Source of the DNA: Trachythela sp. YZ-2020
Taxonomy: Eukaryota; Cnidaria; Anthozoa; Malacalcyonacea; Clavulariidae
Assembly (NCBI GenBank): GCA_016169945.1
Contig: JADLSH010000277.1
Span: forward strand, 1,054,001-1,118,000
Direction: 5' to 3'
DNA length: 64,000 bases
A program made the translations under genes and the position numbers. Shown here in pieces: positions 33,071 to 43,645 of the stretch. Within the stretch, counting starts at the first letter, position 1, and every line of letters begins with the position of its first letter. The notes under the pieces were generated by a model, which was not told the origin of the DNA, did no database searches, and saw only the letters and a list, made by a program, of their open reading frames with translations.

Positions 33071-33148
33071 CGCGTCCCCCAAAACAGTACCAAAATTCCG
33101 CGCGAGTTTCAATTAGCACCCATTCTCCTGCAGTTTCTGAAGTCGCTA
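33071..33148 (-). repeat. Right TIR of the ISL2EU element
   Basis: Inverted copy of 29716-29793, outer end GAAGTCGCTA followed by AT. Confidence 0.9.
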
Positions 33149-33599
33149 ATTATCGTAGACACGTGCCACCCCAAGTGCCCTTTTCTCCAGCTAAAACAAT
33201 TGAAAAAGTGCCGTTTCAAATAGATCAACTTGCAGTTGCTTCCTGCAATCCTGCCTCTGTTGTCGTTCGTATATCGAGTGCTCTTTACACGTGGTACAAA
33301 CACGAAATTATTACATATTTGTTTGGTTTATTCCACCTAAGCTCTAATTCTCGAGTAGGAAAACGTTTTTAAACGTTTAAAAGAACTTAAAATTAATTGC
33401 AAAAGGGAATTTACGATGGTCACATGCCAGTAAATTTGGAAGGAAATTACGCAAGTTTTGGAAGGAAGTTTCTTTTAAAATAAAGACGAGAAAGGGAAAT
33501 TTTGTTTTCGTCGAGTGGAAGCACTGGTTGAACGTTGAATAAATTAGTTGAATGTCAGTCTATACTTATGAAAATTGAAGCCAGTTTTGGATTTGACGT

Positions 33600-35633
33600 C
33601 CATATTGGAGTGACCACCAATGCCCGTCGTAGATCGAAGCAATTTGAAGGAAGTATTTTCAATTTGCGCTGTGTTGTGCGATGGAATTAGTGAATTTCTG
33701 AAGTTTAATTGGAAATATGTAAAGGCAAAAAAACCGTTCGCGTGTGTATGCCGTTGTCAGCGATGAGTGAGCATATTCACGTGAAAATTTTGGAATAAAT
33801 CGTCTTACTGTGCTTCTCGACGTAGTAATCAAAGATCGGTCTTAAAGCGGGTTTTTGTGACGATTGACGTCGACAAAGTTTGCGCGTTGTAGCTACAACA
33901 ATTAACAATTGATTGTTGTTGCACGGCGAACGGACGTTGTTCATACTTGTATCAAATACGACAGTATATTTAATAGGTCCAAGAAAATAGTTCATTGTTT
34001 GCTGAGGCACAATAAATAAAAAGTTCTTATGCATTGTACTCACTAAATTATACTGGTCAGATTGACAGAATTTGTCAGAATGTTCCACTACAAGGGTTGC
34101 ACATACATAGGGAAGATTGGGCGGCAAGTACAAAATATATTGTTTACACTGTACGCACAAAGTTGCCAACCAAAAAAGTGTCACGAATTTGCCTACTGTG
34201 TCTCAGGAGATTGATTACAGTCCATCTATATAAAACATCGTTCTATGGCATTTAGTTTCCTTGTGAATGAAATGAACAATTTATTTACAACATGTATTTT
34301 AAGCTTGAATCTGTGCAGAGGAAACAGGGGACGTTCTAGTGGGAAATACATGCTGTGTTGGGTACCCAGGCTCCATTGGGGAAATACACCAATATATCAG
34401 GGATTGTCATATTCAGTTACTGTGTTCGAGCTACAAACCATATAATATGCGTTAAGTTTTGGTTCAAAAATTAATAGACTCCCTTTCCAGAGTGTGAAAT
34501 TTAAAAAAATTTTCAGTATTCATTCCAACTGGGTTACCCATGTCCATTCCTGACGCATTTCACTGTTACAAGTAACAATAACAACACAAGACACAACAGT
34601 CAACAACTAAACACTGAATAAGTTGGTATCATGATACACTAAGATGCATTTAAACCTAAAGCAAACTTCTGTACACTTGTCTTGAATGTTGATCAAAGAC
34701 AGCTAATGTTATACCAATGTTTGATATTTAGTAGTATCCAGTCAGGATACAAGGCATTCACGGTTTAGTATCCAACACTAAATTTTAGTATCTTGTGGAT
34801 ATCGGGATACTGCAAATTTCAGACTTTGCTTTAAAATCATGGCCTAATTTATTTAGCCCCTGTTCTTTCCTGTCATGCCAAGGAATTGATGACACCATAG
34901 GTGACAAGTAAATCAGGAACATAATGGTATAAATCTAGTTTAAAAACATATTAAAAATAAATTTGAATTAGTAAAAACACTTGCCAATGAGAAATTTTAC
35001 AATAGCATTGGCCAGTTATCATGGTATGCTGATTTATTGCATGTACAGTTTTTTGCAAAATTCTTCACAGGACAGAGCATATTTCAGACAGGTAAAATCT
35101 TTCACATAAATTTAAAACATGCTTTTACAAGAAATATACAGAATAAAAATTAAAATAGTTTATGACTTCACCACAAACCGATAATACTAAATTTGACGCA
35201 ACTGGGCGCATACTATTATTAACAAGCACTATAAATTCTATATGTCCATATCGCGACAGTGCAACCCGTTTTCAGGCCGATCTTTCGCCATCACTATTTG
35301 CCCAGTATTACTTTCACATGTGGAACTGTCTCCTTTCTTGTAATTCCTTTGATTACTACGCTGAGAATCGCAGTACGGCGGTTTATTCCAAAATTTTAAT
35401 GTGAATATGCTCACTCAAGGCCGACAGCAACATATACACACACGAACAGTTTCTTCGCCGAGAAACGCCCGAAATCAAACCAAATCGGTAACTTTTAACA
35501 ATATACCAGCTCCTTTACATATTTCCAATTAAACTTCAGTAATTCCATCGCCCAACACAGCGAAAATTGAAAATACTTCCTTCAAATTACTTCGATCTAC
35601 GACAGCCATTGGTGGTCAGACACTCCAATATGG
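33600..35633. mobile_element. Element C: 2.03-kb non-coding TIR element
   Basis: Inverted terminal repeats 33600-33834 (235 bp) and 35347-35633 (287 bp) start at CCATATTGGAGTG. The left repeat lacks ~54 bp (around 33722) that the right repeat and the solo copy at 11955-12236 keep. No coding frame of note occurs between them. The superfamily is unknown; target duplications were not evident. Confidence 0.75.
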
Positions 35634-38552
35634 CCGCTAAATGCAAAACTGTCCATAGGTATAGAAGCTCTATCCAGGCACTATATTTCCAGAACATTGG
35701 TTAGAGGAGGTTGGGTCAATATACCGTGATACATTGCGGTTTCGTACATATTAAACATATTATCAATTCGCCGTAGGGAGTCGTTCATTCTTCGGTTGGC
35801 TCTCGCAGTGACAATATCAACGAAGAAGTGAACAGATTCCCAATTATGATGAAATTTCTAACTTTGGTCGCAAGAAAACTTTGATTTTACTATACCTATT
35901 AATTTCTCTGTTGTTCATGTCCACTTTGACAACGTTTGGTGTTAACGTTTAGCCATCTTAGGTAGAATTTATATTGCAAGCTGTCGAAGAGTTGTGATTC
36001 ATTCGGCGATATATTAATATAAACGTCCACAATATAAAACGATATCCAATACATTTTCGCTATTTAATATTCTCAAGGTAAGGCAGTTAAAGTTTTACTA
36101 GTAATAGCGGGTTTTATTTTCAATACCAACTATTGAAAATAATTTGATATATAGTCATATAAATTTAACATGATACTGTTGATAAACAAGGTTCCCCATC
36201 TGACTGTTGTTGTCAATGTTGTGTGAATGACTGAATGTTGGTGCATGAATATTCTATTTATACTTTGTTACAGTTCTTTATAATTATTTTACAATCGTCA
36301 GATAAAGGATATTTCCTGTTGGAACTGGTTAAATGACAGTAAATAACACATGTAATAGAATATATTAACTGTTTATAATCATTATAATTATACAGTGTGC
36401 CACACTATATTGTATTCCAAAAATATTCAAAATTGAGATTGATATTCATGAGGTAGTTGCATGCAGGGAAAATATATTGTAACAAGTATAATATATTTAA
36501 TGGTTTATTCACGTAATGATCTTTAATTTTGGAAAAAATATTCAAAGAAATGTGTACACAATATGATATATTGTATGAACCTAAAGGGACAGCCAGACAG
36601 TTGATGCTTACAGTTCATTCTTCAATGGCAACTCGAGTAAAACACCACCACCTTACATGTCCATGCTTTATGTTACAAAGGAGCTAACTACATGAAGATT
36701 TCCAGACAACATGGTCTAAAATAACAAGCCAGCCACCCAAATTGAGATTGGTTTACAGTCAGTTATGCAGATGAATGGACATCTTTGGTTACTAAACTTG
36801 ACAAACTCACCCCACTCCAAAATAGATTTTAACTATATTTATACAGCACAAACTTTCAATATACAATAATGTAATTAGGTGAGTATACAGTGTACTATGT
36901 TGTGCTCTATGTGACCGTGGTTAACTTCAAATGTGCTCACACTTATGAGACCAAGGAAATGTCTTGCATTTCATTTCATTGCATATATACTTGCAACCAA
37001 ACACATGGTATTCTTCTATAATTGTCTAATTCAACTATATTCCATAAAAAAATCTATATACCTGTTACTTGCACCCATATGTGATTTACATATTATCATT
37101 GTTGTATTGAGTTAATTAACCCAAGTTTTAATCAAAAGTAGTTAGCCATTTGAGTGTTGGAGGGTCAACAAGTCTAAGTCTTAAGTCAGCTCAATTGAGA
37201 CACTGAATCAATGACTTGACTTGTTACAACATTGAGTATTGTCCATTAGGTGTACTTTTGGTGATAAAGCATACAAGCTTGAGAACCTGGGCTAGCAGTA
37301 TCTCCATATAACATTCCTATATCACTACCTTTTGAATGTGCTAGCATTGAATGGGCTTATTTATGCAAAGCAAGTCCAAGATTAAATATCTTTGAGATGG
37401 ACTTTACTCTTACTATTCAAAAAATGAAGGATTTATCATATAAATACGACTGCTCTATGAACTTTAATTACCACATGTCATTGTCTTGTCTACCTAGAAT
37501 ATTAATATAAAAGGTAGAACTTGGAAAAAATAATCGCCATAGTCCTAGATGACAATTTTTTTCTCGGAATAAAACACAGGTAAAATTTGTCTTTGCATGA
37601 CTCAGAAGAGCAAGGACTGGCTCCAGGGGCAAGAACAGTACTGAAACCTGCTCAGTTTAGATTTCAGGTTTGGGTAAAAAATATGTTAATTAAATAATTA
37701 ATAAACAAAATAATGTCGAATAAGAATATATCCTACGGCAGCATATCAGCAGAACAAAGCAAAAAACATGCCATATTAAAACCGATAATATCTTGCCTAT
37801 TTCAGGAGGTAATTCAGGTTTTATGGTATCAATAGAAAGAAAATCATTCCCTGATTTCAACAATATGACTTTCATTGGATTTTCTATTGGATTATTCATA
37901 TTACCCCCCACATGCTTACGTGTGTTTTTTGAGGCTTTCGTACTGACCCAACACAATAGTAAATATAATGAGTGATTAAGATAACTGAAACGTGATAAAT
38001 AAACCAAAAAAAATCAAAAATCGTTCAAATAGATTCACATATAAAACAGCTATAAAAATCGCAATATAAATACACAATATTTTAAAGTACAGCAAAAATA
38101 CACCATTTTCAAATTGCGATTACTCGTGAGGAGGTAATTTATGTTTTAAACTACCAATAGAAAGAGAAACTCTTCTGAATTCGATGCTGTGATTTTCATT
38201 CGTTTTCTACTTCATATGTAAAATTACCTCCAGCAGATAACAAAGCCACTTTTCTGGCACCCGAAACATAGGCAAATTCAATGCGGGATTACAATATCTA
38301 AACCGTGATAAATTAATCAAACATAACACGAATCGTTAAATTACATTCAAACGTAAAATAATTTTTAAAAACTCATTAATAATTCATGAGGAAAAGACAA
38401 AGAAAATCACTACCGTGTCAGTGGTTTTATATGTGATAAAAAATCATGTTAATTTACATAAACTTTAGCTTTGATTTTCTCGGTCTAAACAATGTTTATT
38501 TTTAAAATTACTTCGCCAATATAAACTCATAAGATGGGTCGTTTTTTAAGCC
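35634..38552. other. Gene-free AT-rich stretch
   Basis: No coding frame above ~100 codons has recognisable similarity on either strand. Several 'aaataccgata' and 'tgataaa..aaatcaa' short strings recur at 37980-38340 as a weak imperfect repeat (AAACyGTGATAAAT and TCAnAAATCGTT occur twice). Confidence 0.5.
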
Positions 38553-38653
38553 ATTTAAAACACTCGCAGTTCGTGCTTTATCAGATATGAAACACTCGTG
38601 CTGCGCACTCGTGTTTTATATCTGATAAAGCACTCCTGCTCGTGTTTTAAATA
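38553..38653. repeat. Imperfect ~48-bp-arm inverted repeat (fold-back)
   Basis: ATTTAAAACACTCG...GTGCTTTATCAGATATGAAACACTCG is mirrored by CTCGTGTTTTATATCTGATAAAGCAC...CTCGTGTTTTAAAT around a TGCTGCG centre near 38600. The arms differ at a few positions. Confidence 0.8.
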
Positions 38654-38807
38654 GTACATAAAAACATACCTTTAAAAATACGAGATTTTCTGCGTGAAAA
38701 ATGGAAATATATATCCACAATTTTTCATCAAATGTTTGTTGAAAATTTAAATTTTGAATAATAATGAACTCAATGCATTGTGGTATACTTACCATTCTTC
38801 CTCTGGT

Positions 38808-38990
38808 TCAATGTTGAATAGATTTGTTGAATGTTAAATAGATTTGTTGAATGTAAAATAGATTTGTTGAATGTTAAATTTATTTTGTTGAATGTTGAAT
38901 ATATTTTCTAGAATGTTGAATTTATTTGTTGAATTTTACTGTTGAATGCTTTATATGTTTGTTGAATTTTAGATGTTGAATATTGCTACA
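38808..38990 (+). repeat. Minisatellite, ~20-22-bp unit
   Basis: Units of the type GATTTGTTGAATGTTAAATA are repeated about eight times with increasing divergence toward the right. Confidence 0.85.
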
Positions 38991-39039
38991 CATGGCTTGC
39001 CATAACCGGGACGTCGGGCAGGCGATTTTGCGAGTCCTG

Positions 39040-39620
39040 GCCAGTGGTTCTAATTTCTAATTATAATTAGTCAGTGTTTGGGCTCTCACTTTCACTACTT
39101 TTTCATAAATATGATTATGTGGATGGCTATTATCGGTAGTAATGGCGGCAAATACATATATAATGCCGTATGTGTAATGCCAAAATCACATAAGTCAGAT
39201 ATCAGATTATGCATGACAAATATAGTTTTAGTTTTAGTGATGGTTGAATTATAATTCGCTAAAAATTCAGTCTGTCGTTACTCTCCTGATAGGTAACTTC
39301 ATGTAAGCTATTTGTAAATACTTAAGGTGGCTCTGCAGAGGAAAGAGCGGGACAAACATTTTGGATTTCGAGGGGAGACAAATATATCTCTGTAAGATAA
39401 ATACACATTCTTGTATGCAAAGATTGCGGGCGCATGACGCATCAAAAGTGCCCAACCGAACAACAGAACTACATAACAAAACAAATCAACTGCATAACAT
39501 CGTATCTGAACTGCATAATAAAACAAATTAACTGCAAAATAGAACAAATCAACTGCATAACAAAACAAACCAACTGCATAATAAAACAAATTAACTCTGA
39601 ACTGCATAACTCAACTGAAT
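39040..39620 (-). repeat. Dispersed repeat R1, copy 2 (inverted, 3' part)
   Basis: Reverse complement of parts of 62940-63790: the ATGCAGTT/TTGTTTT minisatellite at 39450-39620, the GGGCGCAATCTTTGCATA block at 39410-39440, and the distal part (CAATCATCACTAAAA...TCATGCATAATCTGATATCTG) at 39050-39255. Confidence 0.8.
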
Positions 39621-39647
39621 AATGTATGAGTCAATTCCAACTGCGAC

Positions 39648-40358
39648 CATCCCCCCGGAAAACCCCGGGATTTGACCAGAGTCTAATTCCGCACAGACAG
39701 GAATTTGACTCGTTTCGCACCCCGTCGGGCATTTGACTCGTTTCCAAGTAGTGCGAAATTGGTCAGTGGTCGCGCTTAGAACTGCAAAGTTCTGCCTTAA
39801 AATGCTCTTGTATAAAGTTTGGAACCGCATCAGGGATGTTGATAAAGCAGCTGTAACTTAACATTATGGTGTCAGCAGTTGTTGCTTGAAATCAAGAGCG
39901 ATAGTCAATCTCATTTCACGTTCGTGATGCCAAAGAAGAACGGCTGTCACCGTCTATAACGGCTCAATTTACTTTCGGGTTGGCGTCTGTGAATCATATT
40001 AAAAAGATCAGCCAACCCTTTGCATGCATGAGTTGCAGCTTCAAAAGTGTGGACAGCAAGTATACATGCATGTATATGAAAAAATATTTGTTTTGTTTTG
40101 TTGGAGAACTTTATGCTCTAGTTGATAAAAATGGTAAAAGTAATACACTATGTCATTCAAACAAAATACTTTTAAGCTCCTAGTCCTCTTCACATACACA
40201 TTAAGAATTTATATATGGGAATCGTACGAGGCAAATGGGTATTTGACTGGGTTTTTTTACCCGCACCGTGGGGAATTTGACGATGGTTTTCACCACATGG
40301 TGGGGAAATTGACGAAACAATTTTCGAATTTGCCGGGGTTTCGCCCGAGGGGTATAAT
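39648..40358. mobile_element. Possible short TIR element with CCCCGG-rich ends
   Basis: The left end CCCCCGGAAAACCCCGGGATTTGAC and the complement of the right end (CCCTCGGGCGAAACCCCGGCAAATT) are similar, and both flanks contain GAATTTGAC or ATTTGACTCG strings repeated two or three times. No coding capacity. Boundaries and class are uncertain. Confidence 0.35.
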
Positions 40359-41830
40359 AATAATAATTTATTATTTGTAGCTCGCAAATTTACATGGGAA
40401 TATGATCAAATGCGCGTAACAATAAGAATATAATAATAGTAATATTATTTACAATAAAATATATATCGCTGTTATACTAAAATGATCGATAAAGGAATAA
40501 ACCTATGTACAATATGCAATAAATTGCAGGTTACTGGTCGGGCGCAGATGGTTGAACCGAGCAAATAGTCAAAGCTTCTTGAGACGGCGTTTTACTAGAT
40601 CCTCTTTCCATTCGGTTGGAAAATATCAAAATATCTATTGCTAAGAGAACTATTGACTAGCTGAGTAATTGCAGGTGGTAGTAGTTCTTGACAGTCGATC
40701 ACCAGTGGCGTTGGCATTGGATGAAGATCACAGTACTTCTTGGATGAGGCCATAACCAGAGCCCAAACTTCCTCATTGAGCACATGGAAGGACCCCAAGG
40801 TAACACTGCCGTCAGATGGCACGCAACGATCACTAGGTACCAGGGCACGTGATTCTTAGTCAAGAACAGTCCCATTCACATCTGAGCGAATCTTAGAAAC
40901 CTTTCGCAAGAAAAAATCTCCAATATCATTACAAAGCGCAATGTTATTGGTATAATTTGGGAAGCTTAGTTCGTTTTTCGAGGTCAACAGTTTACTGGCC
41001 GCGCGGAATAGCTTGCCTTGATTTTCAATATTGTCCGATACGAGTCGGTATAATATGTTTTCTCTGCTTTGTTTATTAGATAGGTCGCGTGATTTTGATG
41101 AGACTTAAACACCACAAAATCAGCCCTGACTTGCTTTTCCGCACGCTCGGCCTTCCTGCGTCGCCTCTTAGCTTCGCATCATACCAAGCAGTATGCTCGC
41201 CCGAGAGTTGAGTTGTATTCACGTACCAAAGCGTCAATGTCGTCCTCGTCTCGCTGATATTCAGTCTCACAATGTCATCCGAGAAACGTGTAATTACTAA
41301 GTCAAGTGTGGCCATTGACATGTGCGGCTTGGCTCACATGCTGCCGCAATCCAACCGATTCAAGCAGATCACAGAAACTTAAAATAGCGGTTCCTTGCAC
41401 AGTAACAGTGGTTACAGAAGACTGAATAACTCGGCCGCGAACACGCTCACGGGTATCCTGTGTTCGCTTGAATAAGGAGGTCGGTAGACAACAAGAATGC
41501 GTAGTTGATGTGCAGATTATGAGTTAACCAGCCACTCAGAAAACTCAAATGACTTCTTGTTCCCTGCATCCACTTTGTCACGCCAAGAGGTTCTCGATAC
41601 AACAAAGCAGTTCCTCCACCGCGACGCGTACCGCGCACGTGATCAGCCATTTCCTAGTCCTCGGGACATAACTCAACCCATACTGCGTCATCACCCCTGC
41701 CTAACCAAGACTCCGTAATTGCAAGAATATCGGGTTTGCTGTCATGCACGATTTAGTTGGCAATGTCTCCGGTCTTACATTTGAGTGAGCGACAGTTGAC
41801 TAGGCAAAATTTAAGATAGTTATTATGCCA
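40359..41830 (-). pseudogene. L2-like LINE relic, minus strand, with (ATT)n tail
   Basis: On the minus strand: 'NCRSLKCKTGDIAN' and ILAITESWLG near 41820-41690 (endonuclease start), MADHVRGTRRGGGTALLYRE (41650-41590), MATLDLVITRFSDDI (41315-41270), then in 40822-40595 CDLHPMPTPLVIDCQELLPP (RT motif 1). An AATAATAATAATT tail lies at 40359-40371. The middle of the endonuclease and everything after RT motif 1 are deleted or unrecognisable, with several frameshifts. Confidence 0.75.
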
Positions 41831-42246
41831 GTTCACGGACGATTGAGGCGAACAGTCGATGTTCATTAAATTTGTCCGCTGCGAGCGTCGGACAAAATCA
41901 GACACGGGAGAGCGTGATGCTGTTTACTTAATTAGCACATGATCCAGACGGCTCGAAACAGTAAAGCTAATACGTCGCAAACTGTTTGTGTTGGCATGGT
42001 AGGCTCTTTATGTAGCCCTACACGAAATGTATAATTTAACCACAACCCCCACCCTAACCCCAATCCTAACCCTATATATAATCACAAACATAATTCGTTC
42101 AGCGCTATATGAAGAACCACACGTTGGCATTCAGAGATACCGCACCCAGGGTTAATTTTAAAAACAGTGTCTTCCTCTGATGTGCAATGAAACAAGCGGT
42201 TGTATTTGCATAGTATCTGCACGGACATCTGCAACGCTTAATCCTG
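41831..42246. other. No gene; degenerate telomere-like run
   Basis: 42050-42074 reads CACCCTAACCCCAATCCTAACCC, a degenerate CCCTAA run. Nothing else was recognised. Confidence 0.5.
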
Positions 42247-42710
42247 CCTAACTTTGAATAACGGTAAATAATTCGCATCAGTGGTCTTTTTGTTACATCT
42301 CATGCAAATTCAATTTCCAGCAGTGGGTTTAAAGTGAGTATAAAGCAGCGAACATTTCCTTCCTCCGGGTTTATCAGACCAAGAAACCACACTAAAAACT
42401 TGATCTATTTGATCTAAATTATTATTAAAACTTGACCTAGTTTACTTCGTCCTGTAATCCATAGTTACTATCCAAATTATCATGTTTGAGCTGTTCTAAG
42501 AGTTGAATAATTCGTTTCAATGGTCCTTTTGTTAGATTCCATGCAAATTCCATGTTAGATTCCATGCAGCGGGTTTAAAGTGAGTAAAGCAGCAAACGTT
42601 TTCTATACTTCGGGCTAATTTTCAGACCAAGAAACCGCACTAAAAACTCGACCTATGTGAAAGTTATAGTTTACTTCATCTTTCCAACCATAGTTACTAT
42701 CCAAATTATC
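42247..42710. repeat. Tandem duplication, two diverged ~230-bp units
   Basis: 42255-42480 and 42505-42710 share AATAATTCG, CATGCAAATTC, GGGTTTAAAGTGAGTA, CAGACCAAGAAACC, CACTAAAAACT and CCATAGTTACTATCC in the same order. No coding content was recognised. Confidence 0.8.
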
Positions 42711-42945
42711 CCAGAATAGGAGAAAAACAGCCATAAAGGCAGATCAGTGTACCAGGATGATCACAGTTGGAATTGACTCCTACGTAATTTTGGCCCTAAT
42801 CACCCCTCATAAGATGATTTATTTAACTGTCTATCAGTGAATTTCGACAATGACAAATATGTTTAAGAGCACGATATTCAAAGTGATAATTCTGCTATTA
42901 TACACACCGACATTTGCAATGATAGTTGTCTACAAAATTACTTAC

Positions 42946-43125
42946 TTGCTCTTCTAAAGTTAGGTGTAGATCCAAGACAGCATCAGTCGGTGTCTCATAC
43001 ATTGCATTATTTGATGGAATTGGTGTGAAAGTGTCGTCTATGGAATCGTGTCTCAGTCCTCTCGACCCTCCTCTGACTTCTCTACGTCTTCGCAAGAAAC
43101 GACGTTTACTTACGCCTATCCCCAT
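42946..43125 (-). CDS. Likely host first coding exon, MGxxxS start (possible N-myristoylated protein)
   Basis: Sixty codons from ATG at 43125 (MGIGVSKRRFLRRRREVRG at the N terminus) end exactly at a strong donor, CAA|GTAAGTA, at 42946/42945, leaving the exon in phase 0. Gly2 and Ser6 followed by Lys and an Arg cluster fit the N-myristoylation plus basic-patch pattern of inner-membrane-attached proteins. The rest (DSIDDTFTPIPSNN, ETPTDAVLDLHLTLEEQ) is polar. No transposon similarity was recognised, so this is the best candidate for a host exon in the window. Downstream exons, at lower coordinates, were not identified. A MITE starts only 120 bp upstream of the ATG and the Polinton 213 bp upstream. 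Confidence 0.4.
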
Positions 43126-43245
43126 AGTCTCCCGAATATTAACGTCTTTTATTTAAAAAAAATGCATAAAATTGCTTCAAAATTCATTGCTGGCCATTCC
43201 ACTTGGTGTAGATTATTGATTGGAATGTTTTATTGCAATGCAGAG

Positions 43246-43337
43246 GGCCCAGACAGACTGAACGCGATTCCACAACGCGGCGAGATTTTTCCATTTTCAC
43301 TGACATATAACTTCGATCCTATTAGGCTAAACCCCAC
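43246..43337 (+). repeat. Left half of a MITE split by the Polinton
   Basis: GGGCCCAGACAGACTGAACG, AACGCGGCGAGATTTTT and a GATCCTATTAGG centre match, inverted, the sequence at 62057-62235. The inverted pair has nothing in common with Polinton TIRs and is best read as two arms of an older palindromic MITE that received the Polinton near its centre. This half is ~80 bp shorter. Confidence 0.6.
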
Positions 43338-43583
43338 ATCCAGGGACGGAAGTAATTAGTATTCAGGATATGTTTAGAGTGATGATGTCATAGGAGGGTG
43401 ACGTCATGAATTATCGCATAACATTTGTCGCGCTACATGACGTCATGAATTGTCGCATAACATTTGTCGCATAACATTTGTCGCATAACATTTGTCGCAT
43501 AACAATTGTCGCGCGACATGAATATTGAAATGTATTAAATATAGTCTGTGAAGGTTGTACATTTTATTGTGTACGTAGCTTTT
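43338..43583 (+). repeat. Left TIR of the Polinton
   Basis: 246 bp starting CATCCAGGGACGG. It contains four 14-bp units (GTCGCATAACATTT type) where the right TIR has two, the palindrome TGTCGCGCGACA, and two CATGACGTCA-type sites (TGACGTCA at 43399-43406 and 43438-43445). The copies are otherwise near identical. Confidence 0.95.
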
Positions 43584-43645
43584 GCGGAGAGAACTTTACA
43601 GAATATATTGGGATTTTTGCGGAGAGAACTTTACAGAATATATTG
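43581..43645 (+). repeat. 35-bp tandem duplication just inside the left TIR
   Basis: GCGGAGAGAACTTTACAGAA followed by TATATTG occurs at 43584 and again at 43619. A single diverged counterpart lies inside the right TIR (around 61812-61840). It sits ~100 bp before the polymerase ATG and may belong to its promoter. Confidence 0.8.

Larger units (their letters stand above)
29716..33148. mobile_element. ISL2EU-type DNA transposon, 3,433 bp, complete ends
   Basis: Seventy-eight-bp TIRs at 29716-29793 and 33071-33148, starting 5'-TAGnGACTTCAGAAACTGC, are flanked by AT on both sides (29714-29715 and 33149-33150). A 2-bp AT duplication is the published hallmark of ISL2EU. It carries the two expected genes, convergent: a SAP/SWIM protein (plus strand, broken) and a THAP-DDE transposase (minus strand, open). 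The two TIRs differ at only a few positions, so the copy is fairly young. Confidence 0.85.

Noticed and set aside
32836..33372. 178-codon plus-strand frame across the ISL2EU right end
   Set aside because: Runs antisense to the THAP domain, across the TIR and into flanking DNA; no domain similarity.
33777..34184. 135-codon minus-strand frame in element C
   Set aside because: Begins inside and crosses the inner edge of a terminal repeat; no recognisable motif and no equivalent in the solo copy.
39434..39622. Frame encoding a repeated NCIIKQINC-like peptide, and its antisense counterpart
   Set aside because: Arises from the ~20-bp minisatellite of repeat R1; not conserved in frame in the other two copies.
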